NCBI GenBank assembly: GCA_031277885.1
Contig: JAITLM010000028.1
Location: 1-32,334, forward strand
DNA from: Microbacterium sp.
Lineage (GTDB): Bacteria > Actinomycetota > Actinomycetes > Actinomycetales > Microbacteriaceae
Direction of reading: 5' to 3'
Length of the DNA: 32,334 nucleotides
Made by a program: the position numbers and the translations under genes
Notes under the pieces: model-generated
What the model saw: the letters and a program-made list of their open reading frames with translations, nothing else
Told to the model about the DNA's origin: nothing
The model's database searches: none
In this document: positions 8,642-16,500 of the stretch, in pieces
How positions within the stretch are numbered: position 1 is the first letter of the stretch
How the letters are laid out: every line of letters starts with the position of its first letter

Positions 8642-8876
8642 CTACGCGGCATCCATGGGCGATCGTGGGCGCTTGGTGGTTCCCGCAGGGCTTCGCGAGC
8701 GACAGCACTGGGAATCCGGAACGGCGCTGCTGTTCATCGAGACCGAGAACGGCGTCGTGCTCGCGACGCGGGAGCAGGCCAAGCGCATCGTGCGCGCGCA
8801 GCTCTCCGGCCAGGACCTCGTTCAGCAGCTGCTGGATGAGCGTCGCGCCGCGGCGGGGGCGGAGGACGCTGCGTGA
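8631..8876 (+). CDS. vapB: AbrB/MazE-type antitoxin (VapB-like)
   Basis: 81 residues. The N-terminus STTYAASMGDRGRLVVPAGL is the swapped-hairpin AbrB/SpoVT DNA-binding domain, with the hallmark GDRGRLVVPAGLRE (usual form GxxGRxVIPxxxR). The C-terminal half (RIVRAQLSGQDLVQQLLDER) is the expected toxin-binding tail. It should neutralise the PIN toxin encoded directly downstream and repress the operon. ATG 8631 has TACTTT six bases upstream and no ribosome binding site, fitting a leaderless transcript. Its stop codon overlaps the start of the toxin gene, so translation is probably coupled. Confidence 0.9.
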   Translation: MSTTYAASMGDRGRLVVPAGLRERQHWESGTALLFIETENGVVLATREQAKRIVRAQLSGQDLVQQLLDERRAAAGAEDAA

Positions 8877-9235
8877 TGGTGCTCGACGCCTCCGCGGTGC
8901 TCGCGTTCCTGCAGGGCGAATCGGGTGCGGATCGCGTCGAGGCGGAGTTGGACGGCGGAGTCATCGGCGCGGCGAACTGGTCGGAGGTCGCGCAGAAGGT
9001 GCACGCGTCCGGCGGCGACTGGGGGGTCGCGCGCACCCTGCTGCTGAGCTACGACCTGAGAGTCGAACCGGTGGGCGTCGCGGATGCGGAAGGCGCAGCG
9101 GTTCGATGGCAGCGGGGGTCCGGGCTCTCTCTCGGCGATCGTCTCTGCCTGGCCTTGGCGGACCGGCTCGGTGCTCCCGCTCTCACGGCCGATCGCGCGT
9201 GGGGCGAATCGCACGACGTTGTCCAGCTTCGCTGA
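8873..9235 (+). CDS. vapC: PIN-domain ribonuclease toxin (VapC-like)
   Basis: 120 residues, a normal VapC length. The acidic active-site residues can be placed: Asp5 in MVLDASAVLAFL, Glu38 in NWSEVAQKV, Asp89 in LSLGDRLCLALA and Asp107 in ALTADRAW. PIN toxins bind metal there and cleave RNA, often tRNA or rRNA; the target here is unknown. The GTG at 8873 is seven bases after GGAGG (8861-8865). An ATG one codon later (8876) overlaps the antitoxin stop as TGATG and is equally possible. All catalytic residues are present, so the toxin looks intact. A GC-rich hairpin (9266-9298) follows. Confidence 0.92.
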   Translation: MMVLDASAVLAFLQGESGADRVEAELDGGVIGAANWSEVAQKVHASGGDWGVARTLLLSYDLRVEPVGVADAEGAAVRWQRGSGLSLGDRLCLALADRLGAPALTADRAWGESHDVVQLR

Positions 9236-9265
9236 CCGCGCCGGAGGCCTCTCGGCCTGACGGGC

Positions 9266-9298
9266 GCGGGCGGGATCCAGGACGGGAATCCCGCCCGC
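9266..9298 (+). terminator. Possible terminator after vapBC
   Basis: The perfect 11-bp arms GCGGGCGGGAT (9266-9276) and ATCCCGCCCGC (9288-9298) flank an 11-base loop. No T-rich tail follows. The position, between the vapC stop and the ABC-F promoter, fits a terminator. Confidence 0.5.
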
Positions 9299-9308
9299 CG
9301 CCGTTCCT

Positions 9309-9331
9309 GATAGCCTGGTCGGCTCGCTATC
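9309..9331 (+). promoter_or_regulatory. ABC-F gene promoter region with inverted repeat
   Basis: The -10 candidate TAGCCT (9311-9316) sits within a perfect inverted repeat GATAGC (9309-9314) and GCTATC (9326-9331) with an 11-base spacer. Transcription would begin near 9323 with a leader of about 42 bases. The repeat could be an operator; this is weaker than the other regulatory calls. Confidence 0.4.
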
Positions 9332-9364
9332 GCGCACACGCGCGCGGGCGGAAGGACCACCACC

Positions 9365-11053
9365 GTGGGATACATCGATGTCGCCGGCGTCTCGCTCACC
9401 CTGCCCGACGGCCGCCCCCTGCTCGACGAGGCCTCGTTCCGCGTCGGCGCCGGATCCACGAGTGCCCTGATCGGGCCGAACGGCGCCGGGAAGTCCACGA
9501 TCCTGCGGATCATCCGCGGCGAACAGGCGCCCGATGCCGGCGTCGTGACGATCGACGGATCCCTCGGCGTGATGGATCAGTTCGTCGGCCACGGTCGCGA
9601 GGGGCAGACCGTGCACGAGCTGCTCATCGCGGTCTCACCGGCGCGGATCAGAGTCGCAGCCGAGGCGCTCGAGGTCGCGGAGAACGCCCTCATCGAGGAC
9701 GACACCGAGCCCACGCAGATGCGGTACGCGACGGCGATCGCCGAGTACGCGGATGCCGGCGGATACGAGCACGAGACGGTCTGGGACCAGTGCACGGTCG
9801 CCGCGCTCGGTCTCCCGTTCGAGCGGGCGCGGTTCCGCGATCTCGCGACGCTCTCCGGCGGCGAGCAGAAGCGGCTCGCGCTCGAGGCGCTGCTGCGCGG
9901 ACCCGATGACGTGCTGCTGCTCGACGAGCCGGACAACTACCTCGACGTGCCGGGCAAGCGCTGGCTCGAGGAACGGCTGCGCGAGACGCCGAAGACGGTG
10001 CTGCTGGTGTCGCACGACCGGGAGCTGCTCGCGAGGGCGGCCGATCGGATCGTCACTCTCGAGCCGGGCGGCGCGGGTGCGACCGCGTGGGTGCACGGCG
10101 GCGGGTTCGCGACCTACCATCAGGCGCGGATCGACCGGATGGATCGTCTCGACGAGCTGCGCCGGCGCTGGGACGAGCAGCACGAGAAGCTGAAGACCCT
10201 GGTCGCGAACCTCAAGGTCAAGGCGTCCGCGAACGACGGCTTCGCTTCGCGGTATCAGGCTGCGCAGACGAGACTGCGGAAGTTCGAGGAGGCGGGGCCG
10301 CCCGAGGAGCGTCCGCCCGCGCAGGACTTCGACATGCGGCTGCGCGGTGCACGCACCGGAAAGCGCGCGATCGTGTGCACCGCTCTCGAGCTGACCGGCC
10401 TCATGCGGCCGTTCGACGCCGAGCTCTGGTTCGGCGACCGTGTGGCGGTCCTCGGATCCAACGGATCCGGCAAGTCGCACTTCCTGCGGCTGCTGGCCCG
10501 TGGCGGCAGCGACCCCGATCCGACTCTCGGGCACCTCACGGGCGCGGGGGAGCGGCTCGACGAGGTCGCGCACACCGGCACGGCGGTGCTCGGCGCGCGT
10601 GTCGTGCCCGGACTGTTCGCGCAGACCCACGCGCATCCGGAGTTCGCCGGACGCACGCTGCTCGAGATCCTGCACCGCGGCGACGACCGCAGAGCGGGGA
10701 TGCCCCGGGAGGCCGCCAGCTCGGCGCTGGACCGCTACGGGCTGGTGCGCCAGGCGCAGCAGGAGTTCTCGCAGCTCTCCGGCGGGCAGCAGGCCCGGTT
10801 CCAGGTGCTGCTGCTCGAGCTGTCCGGCGCGACCCTGCTCCTGCTCGACGAGCCGACGGACAACCTCGACCTCGAGTCGGCCGAGGCGCTCGAGGACGCG
10901 ATCGCGAGATTCGAGGGCACGGTCGTCGCGGTCACGCACGATCGCTGGTTCGCCCGCTCGTTCGACCGCTTCCTCGTGTTCGGCGAGGACGGCGGCGTCT
11001 ACGAGTCCGACGCCCCGGTGTGGGACGAACGGCGAGTCGCCCGCGCCCGCTGA
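9365..11053 (+). CDS. ABC-F family ATPase (two nucleotide-binding domains, no membrane part)
   Basis: 562 residues with two ABC cassettes and no transmembrane helix. Domain 1: Walker A GPNGAGKST (37-45), signature LSGGEQKR from 163, Walker B LLLLDEPDNYLD, H-loop VSHDREL. Domain 2: Walker A GSNGSGKSH (364-372), signature LSGGQQAR from 471, Walker B LLLLDEPTDNLD, H-loop VTHDRWF. A charged helical linker (about residues 250-325) joins them. ABC-F proteins act on the ribosome: some rescue stalled complexes, others protect against antibiotics. Which applies here cannot be told from sequence alone. GTG 9365 follows GGAAGGA. Walker B of domain 1 has the unusual DEPDNYLD. No regulator or peptide leader was identified beside it. 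Confidence 0.92.
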   Translation: MGYIDVAGVSLTLPDGRPLLDEASFRVGAGSTSALIGPNGAGKSTILRIIRGEQAPDAGVVTIDGSLGVMDQFVGHGREGQTVHELLIAVSPARIRVAAEALEVAENALIEDDTEPTQMRYATAIAEYADAGGYEHETVWDQCTVAALGLPFERARFRDLATLSGGEQKRLALEALLRGPDDVLLLDEPDNYLDVPGKRWLEERLRETPKTVLLVSHDRELLARAADRIVTLEPGGAGATAWVHGGGFATYHQARIDRMDRLDELRRRWDEQHEKLKTLVANLKVKASANDGFASRYQAAQTRLRKFEEAGPPEERPPAQDFDMRLRGARTGKRAIVCTALELTGLMRPFDAELWFGDRVAVLGSNGSGKSHFLRLLARGGSDPDPTLGHLTGAGERLDEVAHTGTAVLGARVVPGLFAQTHAHPEFAGRTLLEILHRGDDRRAGMPREAASSALDRYGLVRQAQQEFSQLSGGQQARFQVLLLELSGATLLLLDEPTDNLDLESAEALEDAIARFEGTVVAVTHDRWFARSFDRFLVFGEDGGVYESDAPVWDERRVARAR

Positions 11054-11086
11054 GCGGCCGCACCGCGCGCCCCTGCTTCCGAAGCC

Positions 11087-11173
11087 TGCGACGGATGCAC
11101 GACGATGCGACGGATGCACGACGGATCCGCCGATCCGGTCGTGCATCCGTCGCGCGATCCTGCATCCGTCGCA
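11087..11173. repeat. Nested four-unit palindromic repeat
   Basis: Two direct copies of TGCGACGGATGCACGACG (starting 11087 and 11106) are followed by two inverted copies (GTCGTGCATCCGTCGC 11138-11153; TGCATCCGTCGCA 11161-11173). The inner pair forms a 16-bp perfect stem (11107-11122 with 11138-11153), extended by GGATC/GATCC around loop CGCC with one bulged base. The outer units pair over 13 bp. It lies between the ABC-F gene and guaB3. It resembles a REP/BIME-like intergenic element; it is not CRISPR. Confidence 0.85.
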
Positions 11174-11244
11174 CCGGTGCAGGCGCAGGCGTGGGCCCGC
11201 ACCGGCGGGAGCCCCGGCCCGCTGAGCCACAGGGGCAACCCGGG

Positions 11245-11250
11245 TAGGCT
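11245..11250 (+). promoter_or_regulatory. guaB3 -10 element (TAGGCT), leaderless geometry
   Basis: TAGGCT ends six bases before the GTG start at 11257, and no ribosome binding site is present. Transcription should start at the GTG. Confidence 0.65.
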
Positions 11251-11256
11251 GGGTTC

Positions 11257-12378
11257 GTGACCCAGGAGATCGAGCTCGGCCGAGGCAAGCGCGCGCGCCG
11301 CGCATACACGTTCGACGACATCGCGGTGGTGCCCTCGCGGCGCACCCGCAACCCGGAGGACGTGTCCACCGCGTGGACGATCGACGCGTTCCCGTTCGAG
11401 ATCCCCGTGCTCGGCGCCCCGATGGACTCGGTGATCAGCCCCCGCACGGCGATCATGCTGGGTCAGCTCGGCGGTCTGGGCGTGCTCGACCTCGAAGGAC
11501 TGTGGACCCGGTACCAGGATCCCGAGCCGCTGCTCGCCGAGATCGCCGGCCTCGACGAGGCCACCGCCACGTCGCGCATGCAGGAGCTCTACGCCGAGCC
11601 GATCAAGCCAGAGCTGATCAAGGCGCGCCTGGCCGAGATCCGCGACGCCGGTGTCACGGTCGCCGGATCCCTCACGCCGCAGCGCACTCAGGAGCTCTAC
11701 CAGACGGTCGTCGAGGCGGGCGTCGACCTCTTCGTCATCCGCGGCACGACCGTCTCCGCCGAGCACGTGTCGAGCGTCGCCGAGCCGCTCAACCTGAAGA
11801 AGTTCATCTACGACCTCGACGTCCCCGTGATCGTCGGCGGCGCTGCGACCTACACCGCTGCCCTGCACCTCATGCGCACCGGCGCGGCGGGCGTGCTCGT
11901 CGGTTTCGGCGGGGGAGCCGCCTCGACCACGCGCGCCACGCTGGGCATCCACGCGCCGATGGCCACCGCGGTCTCCGACGTCGCCGCCGCGCGCCGCGAC
12001 TACCTCGACGAGTCGGGCGGACGCTACGTGCACGTGATCGCCGACGGCGGTGTGGGCACCTCGGGCGACATCGTCAAGGCACTCGCGATGGGCGCCGACG
12101 CGGTCATGCTCGGCGTCGCGCTCGCGCGCGCGACCGATGCGCCCGGCCAGGGCTTCCACTGGGGCCCCGAGGCGCACCACCCGAAGCTGCCGCGCGGCCG
12201 CCGGGTGGCGGTCGACGGCGTCGCGACGCTCGAGGAGATCCTCTACGGCCCGGCCCCCGTGGCCGACGGCACCGCCAACCTCATCGGGGCGCTGCGCAAG
12301 TCGATGGCGACCACCGGCTACTCCGATCTCAAGGAGTTCCAGCGCGTCGAGGTCGTGCTGTCTCCCTACGAGTCCTGA
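11257..12378 (+). CDS. guaB3: GuaB3 family IMP dehydrogenase-related protein
   Basis: 373 residues: an IMPDH-type barrel without CBS domains. The start RRAYTFDDIAVVPSRRTRNPEDV and LGAPMDSVISPRTAIMLGQL, cited by FDDIAVVPS and GAPMDSV, align with the N-terminus of IMPDH. IADGGVGTSGDIVKALAMGAD is the phosphate-binding region. The loop that carries the catalytic cysteine in GuaB (GPGSICTTR) reads GFGGGAASTTR here, with Ser223 at the cysteine position. The C-terminus LRKSMATTGYSDLKEFQ is typical of actinobacterial GuaB3. A role in IMP/GMP metabolism is likely from family and context, but the reaction is not settled. It is probably transcribed with the SURF1-like gene 24 bases downstream. Confidence 0.93.
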   Translation: MTQEIELGRGKRARRAYTFDDIAVVPSRRTRNPEDVSTAWTIDAFPFEIPVLGAPMDSVISPRTAIMLGQLGGLGVLDLEGLWTRYQDPEPLLAEIAGLDEATATSRMQELYAEPIKPELIKARLAEIRDAGVTVAGSLTPQRTQELYQTVVEAGVDLFVIRGTTVSAEHVSSVAEPLNLKKFIYDLDVPVIVGGAATYTAALHLMRTGAAGVLVGFGGGAASTTRATLGIHAPMATAVSDVAAARRDYLDESGGRYVHVIADGGVGTSGDIVKALAMGADAVMLGVALARATDAPGQGFHWGPEAHHPKLPRGRRVAVDGVATLEEILYGPAPVADGTANLIGALRKSMATTGYSDLKEFQRVEVVLSPYES

Positions 12379-12402
12379 ACCCCGCCGTTCTTGAACCGCC
12401 CC

Positions 12403-13230
12403 GTGTCGTCTCCGCAGCGCCCCGCCCTCCCCGTCCCGGAGTTCCCGCCGACCCTGCGCGAGGTGATGCTGCGCGGTCGCTGGATCGGCATGCTGCTGCT
12501 GTGCCTCGTGGTCGCCGGGGTGTTCGCCTGGCTCGGCCAGTGGCAGCTCGGCCGCGCCATCGACACGAACCCGCCGGCGCCCGGCGCCACCGAGAGGGTG
12601 CTGCCGATCGGCCAGGTCGTGAAGCCCGGCGCCTACCTCGACGGGCCCCTGGTCGGGCAGCGCGCCGAGACGAGCGGATCCTGGGTCCCCGGTGACTTCC
12701 TCATCGTCTCCTCGCGCTTCAACGACGGCGCCGAGGGCTACTGGGTGACCGGTCAGCTGCGGATCGCCGGCACCGCGAAGCCCACGTCGCTGGCCGTCGC
12801 GATCGGATGGGCTCCCGATGAGAAGGCCGCCGAGGCCGCGGTGCAGAAGCTGGAGAAGACGGCGGACGGATCCGTCCTCACGGTGACGGGTCGGCTCATC
12901 TCCGACGAGGGCCCGGTCGCCCCGCCGCAGGACCAGCCGACCCGCATGGACCGGATGTCGCCCGCGGCCCTGCTCGGCTTCTGGCACGACACCGCCGAGC
13001 TGAACGTCTACCGGCCCTACCTGGCCTCCGGCACCCCGCTCGGCGGTCTCGACACGATCTCGTCGCCGGCACCGGAGGAGCACTCCTCGGTCAACTGGCT
13101 GAACATCTTCTACGCGGTGGAGTGGGCGATCTTCGCCGGCTTCGCGTTCTACCTCTGGTACCGCCTGGCGAAGGACGCCTGGGAGCGTGAGGTCGAGGAG
13201 TTCGAGGAGCGCCGCGGCGCCGCGGGTTGA
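12403..13230 (+). CDS. SURF1 family cytochrome c oxidase assembly protein
   Basis: 275 residues from the chosen start. Helix 1 (about 26-44) is followed directly by FAWLGQWQLGRAI, the hallmark of SURF1. The middle extracytoplasmic domain has DFLIVSSRFNDGAEGYWVTG and AIGWAP segments typical of the family. Helix 2 (about 231-252, FYAVEWAIFAGFAFYLWYR) lies near the C-terminus, and a charged tail follows. SURF1 proteins help insert haem a during aa3 oxidase assembly. No ribosome binding site is seen. GTG 12403 gives the usual actinobacterial N-terminus (SSPQRPALPVPEFPPTLRE); TTG 12391 is an alternative four codons upstream. It is probably co-transcribed with guaB3. No strong terminator follows. 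Confidence 0.88.
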   Translation: MSSPQRPALPVPEFPPTLREVMLRGRWIGMLLLCLVVAGVFAWLGQWQLGRAIDTNPPAPGATERVLPIGQVVKPGAYLDGPLVGQRAETSGSWVPGDFLIVSSRFNDGAEGYWVTGQLRIAGTAKPTSLAVAIGWAPDEKAAEAAVQKLEKTADGSVLTVTGRLISDEGPVAPPQDQPTRMDRMSPAALLGFWHDTAELNVYRPYLASGTPLGGLDTISSPAPEEHSSVNWLNIFYAVEWAIFAGFAFYLWYRLAKDAWEREVEEFEERRGAAG

Positions 13231-13391
13231 GACAGCGCGAGTCCGGTCTGCCGCTCTTCTGAGCATCGGAAAGGTGCACTTCTGAGCACCGAAATCGGCG
13301 CGGATGCGCGTTCGCGCGGGTGGCTCTCCGCGAGCCCAGTCCTCCGTTGGTGACGGGCCGGTGAACAGCTTTCAGCCAGTGCATATCTTCC

Positions 13392-13421
13392 TTGAAGAGG
13401 GTCCATAGCCTCGCCTATCGT
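13392..13421 (+). promoter_or_regulatory. Candidate promoter of the nuclease/nucleotidase gene
   Basis: TTGAAG (13392-13397) and TATCGT (13416-13421) are 18 bases apart. This would give a leader of about 80 bases ending in GGAGG (13495-13499), eight bases before the ATG. An alternative -10, TAGCCT, is at 13406-13411. The 277 bases between genes otherwise hold a 10-base direct repeat CTTCTGAGCA (13256 and 13279) and a short stem GGTGC/GCACC; no gene was seen. Confidence 0.4.
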
Positions 13422-13507
13422 CGGTGAGGTGTGCGGCTGCCCGAATGCGCCGCGCACCGACGGCCCCGACCGGGAGCCGTCGCATCCGTTCCGTGGAGGC
13501 AGCGCTG

Positions 13508-16500
13508 ATGAAGTCCGTCCCCGATGAAGGGCACCGCATGGTTCCCTCGTCGTTCCGCAGAAGAGGGGCGCGACTCGGCGCCCTCGCCGCGACCACCGTC
13601 GCCGCGCTGAGCTTCGGCTGCCTCGCAGCCGTCCCGGCGTTCGCCGACACGACCGGCACCGGTGTCGTGATCAACGAGGCCTACCTCTCCGGCGGCAGCG
13701 CCGGCGCGGCCTACACGAACAAGTTCGTGGAGCTCTACAACCCGACGCACGCGGCCGTCGCTCTCGACGGTCTCTCCCTGCAGTACCGCTCGGCGACCGG
13801 CACCGGCAACTCGAGCGGCACCGTCCCGCTCTCCGGCACGATCGCGGCCGGCGGCTACTACCTCATCCAGGGCGGCAGCAACGGGACGAACGGCGCGGCC
13901 CTGCCCACGCCCGACGCGACCAGCAGCCTGAACCCGAGCGGCAGCTCCGGCACGATCGCGCTGGTCAAGGGCGCGGCCGCCATCAGCCTCCCCACCGGAT
14001 CCGTCACCGGCAACACCGACGTGATCGACCTGCTCGGCTACGGCACGTCCAACACCTTCGAGGGCGCGGCGGCCACGGCCCCCGCAGGCAACACCGACGT
14101 CAAGTCCCTCAACCGGACGAACGGGGCCGACACCGACTCGAACAGCGCCGACTTCACGCTGTCCGCCACGCTCACCCCGAAGAACACGTCCGCCGCGGCC
14201 GAGTTCCCGACCGACCCCGGCACGGACCCCGAGCCGACCCCCACCCCGACCCCGACCGACACCCAGGCTCCGGGCGAGGCCAAGACCATCGCCGAGGTGC
14301 AGGGCACGACCGACACCTCGCCGTTCGTCGACCAGACCGTCACCGTACAGGGCATCGTGACCGGCGACTACCGCACCGGCGGCTACAAGGGCATCAGCAT
14401 CCAGACCGAGGGCACCGGCGGCGACGTCAAGACCGACGGCGCCTCGGACGGCATCTTCGTCTACCTCAACGCGCTGGCCCCGTCCGTCGCCCGCGGCGAC
14501 CTCGTCTCGGTGACCGGCAAGGTCTCCGAGTACTTCGGCCAGACCCAGATCAACCCGGCCGCGGTCGGGGACGTCTCCGTCGTGAAGGCCGGCGTCGGCG
14601 TGCCGCAGCCCGTCGCGCTGCCCGACAGCGTGCGCGGTGCGGGCCGCGAGGCGTACGAGAACATGCTCGTCGCGCCCACCGGCACCTACAAGCTCGCCTC
14701 CAGCCACCAGCTCTACAACTACGGCGCGCTGTGGCTCAACGCGGGTGACAAGCTCAACGTCAAGGCCACCGAGCTCGCACGCCCGGGTGCCGACGCCGAC
14801 GCGATCACGGCCGCGAACCGCGCGAACCGGATCCTCCTCGACGACGGCTGGTCCTCCCAGATCGGCAAGGGCGGCCACACCGGCGGCCAGCCGTACTTCA
14901 CGAAGGACACGGTCGTCCGTAATGGCGACACCGTGAACTTCCCCGCCGAGGGGGAGGTCCTGCAGTACGGCTTCGACGACTGGCGGCTGCAGCCGGTGGT
15001 GCCCATCTCCGGCACCAGCGACGCGTCGCACAAGCCCACGTTCGGTTCCGAGAACCCGCGCCCGGCCGCCCCGCCGGTCGTCGGCGGCGACGTGAAGGTG
15101 GCGTCGTTCAACGTCTACAACTTCTTCACGACGCTCTCCAGCCAGGACGCGAACGCCCGCGGCGCCAAGACGGACGCGCAGTTCCAGATCCAGCGGTCGA
15201 AGATCGTCTCCGCGATCAGCGGCCTGGGCGCCGACGTCGTCGGCCTCATGGAGGTCGAGAACGGGCCGAAGTTCGGTCTCGCCCTCGACGCGCCGCTCAA
15301 GAACCTCGTGCAGGGGCTCAATGACGCGGCGGGATCCGAGGTGTGGGACTACGTCCGCACGCCCGCGGCGCTGAACGACCCGTCGATCACCGACGCGATC
15401 ACGACCGCGATCATCTACAAGAAGGCCTCCGTCACCCTCAAGGGCGACGCGTCGACCATCATCGACGAGACCGTCTTCGGCAACGCGCGCGAGCCGATCG
15501 CGCAGACGTTCCAGACCGCTCAGGGGCGCGTCCTCTCCGTCGTCACGACGCACCTGAAGTCGAAGTCCCCGCCGCAGAACGCGGGCCCCGAGCCGGCCGA
15601 CGGCCAGGGCTTCTTCAACGCCGACCGCGTCGCCCAGGCCAAGGCCGAGCTCGCGTTCGCGCAGAAGGTGCAGAAGGACTCGGGCAGTGATGACGTCTTC
15701 CTCGTCGGCGACTTCAACGCCTACGGCAAGGAGGACCCGATCGACGTCTTCACGCAGGCCGGGTGGACCGACGTCGAGCCGACGCACGCGGCGGGTCAGT
15801 ACACCTACTCCTTCGACGGCGAGCTCGGATCCCTGGACCACGTGATCGCGTCGCCGTCCGCGGCGAAGGCCATCACCGGCGCCGGGGTGTGGAACATCAA
15901 CTCGCCCGAGTGGAGCGACCGCGGCTACGCCTTCGCGGCCACCGAGGCCGGCACCCCGTACCGCTCCAGCGACCACGACCCGATCCTGGTCGGCGTCAAG
16001 GGCGCGGCGGATCCGATCGACATCAACGTCGCGACGATCAACGACTTCCACGGGCGCATCGAGGCCGACGGCGCCGCCGCCGGAGCCGCGGTGCTGGCCG
16101 GGGCGGTCGAGCAGATCCGGGCGCAGAACCCGAACACGATCTTCGCGGCCGCGGGCGACCTCATCGGCGCCTCCACGTTCACATCCTTCATCCAGCAGGA
16201 CAACCCGACGATCGATGCGCTCAACGCGGCCGGTCTCGATGTGAGCGCGGCGGGCAACCACGAGTTCGACCAGGGCTACGCCGACCTCCGCGACCGTGTG
16301 GAGAAGCGCGCCGACTGGACCTACCTCAGCTCGAACGTGTTCCTGACCGCCACCGGCGAGCCCGCGCTCACCCCGGCCTGGGTCAAGGACATCAAGGGCG
16401 TCAAGGTGGGCTTCATCGGAGCCGTCACCGAGGACCTGCCGACCCTCGTCTCGCCGGACGGGATGAAGGGCCTCGAGGTCCGCAGCATCCCCGAGTCGGT

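Noticed and set aside
11087..11173. Possible CRISPR array
   Set aside because: Only two direct copies with no unique spacers; the other copies are inverted, so this is a palindromic element.
12391..12402. TTG at 12391 as start of the SURF1-like gene
   Set aside because: It remains possible but has no ribosome binding site, and the GTG at 12403 gives the usual N-terminus; kept as an alternative only.
13231..13507. A small gene or riboswitch in the 277 bases before the nuclease gene
   Set aside because: Only short repeats and a weak stem were seen; there is no coding frame with plausible bias and no recognisable riboswitch core.
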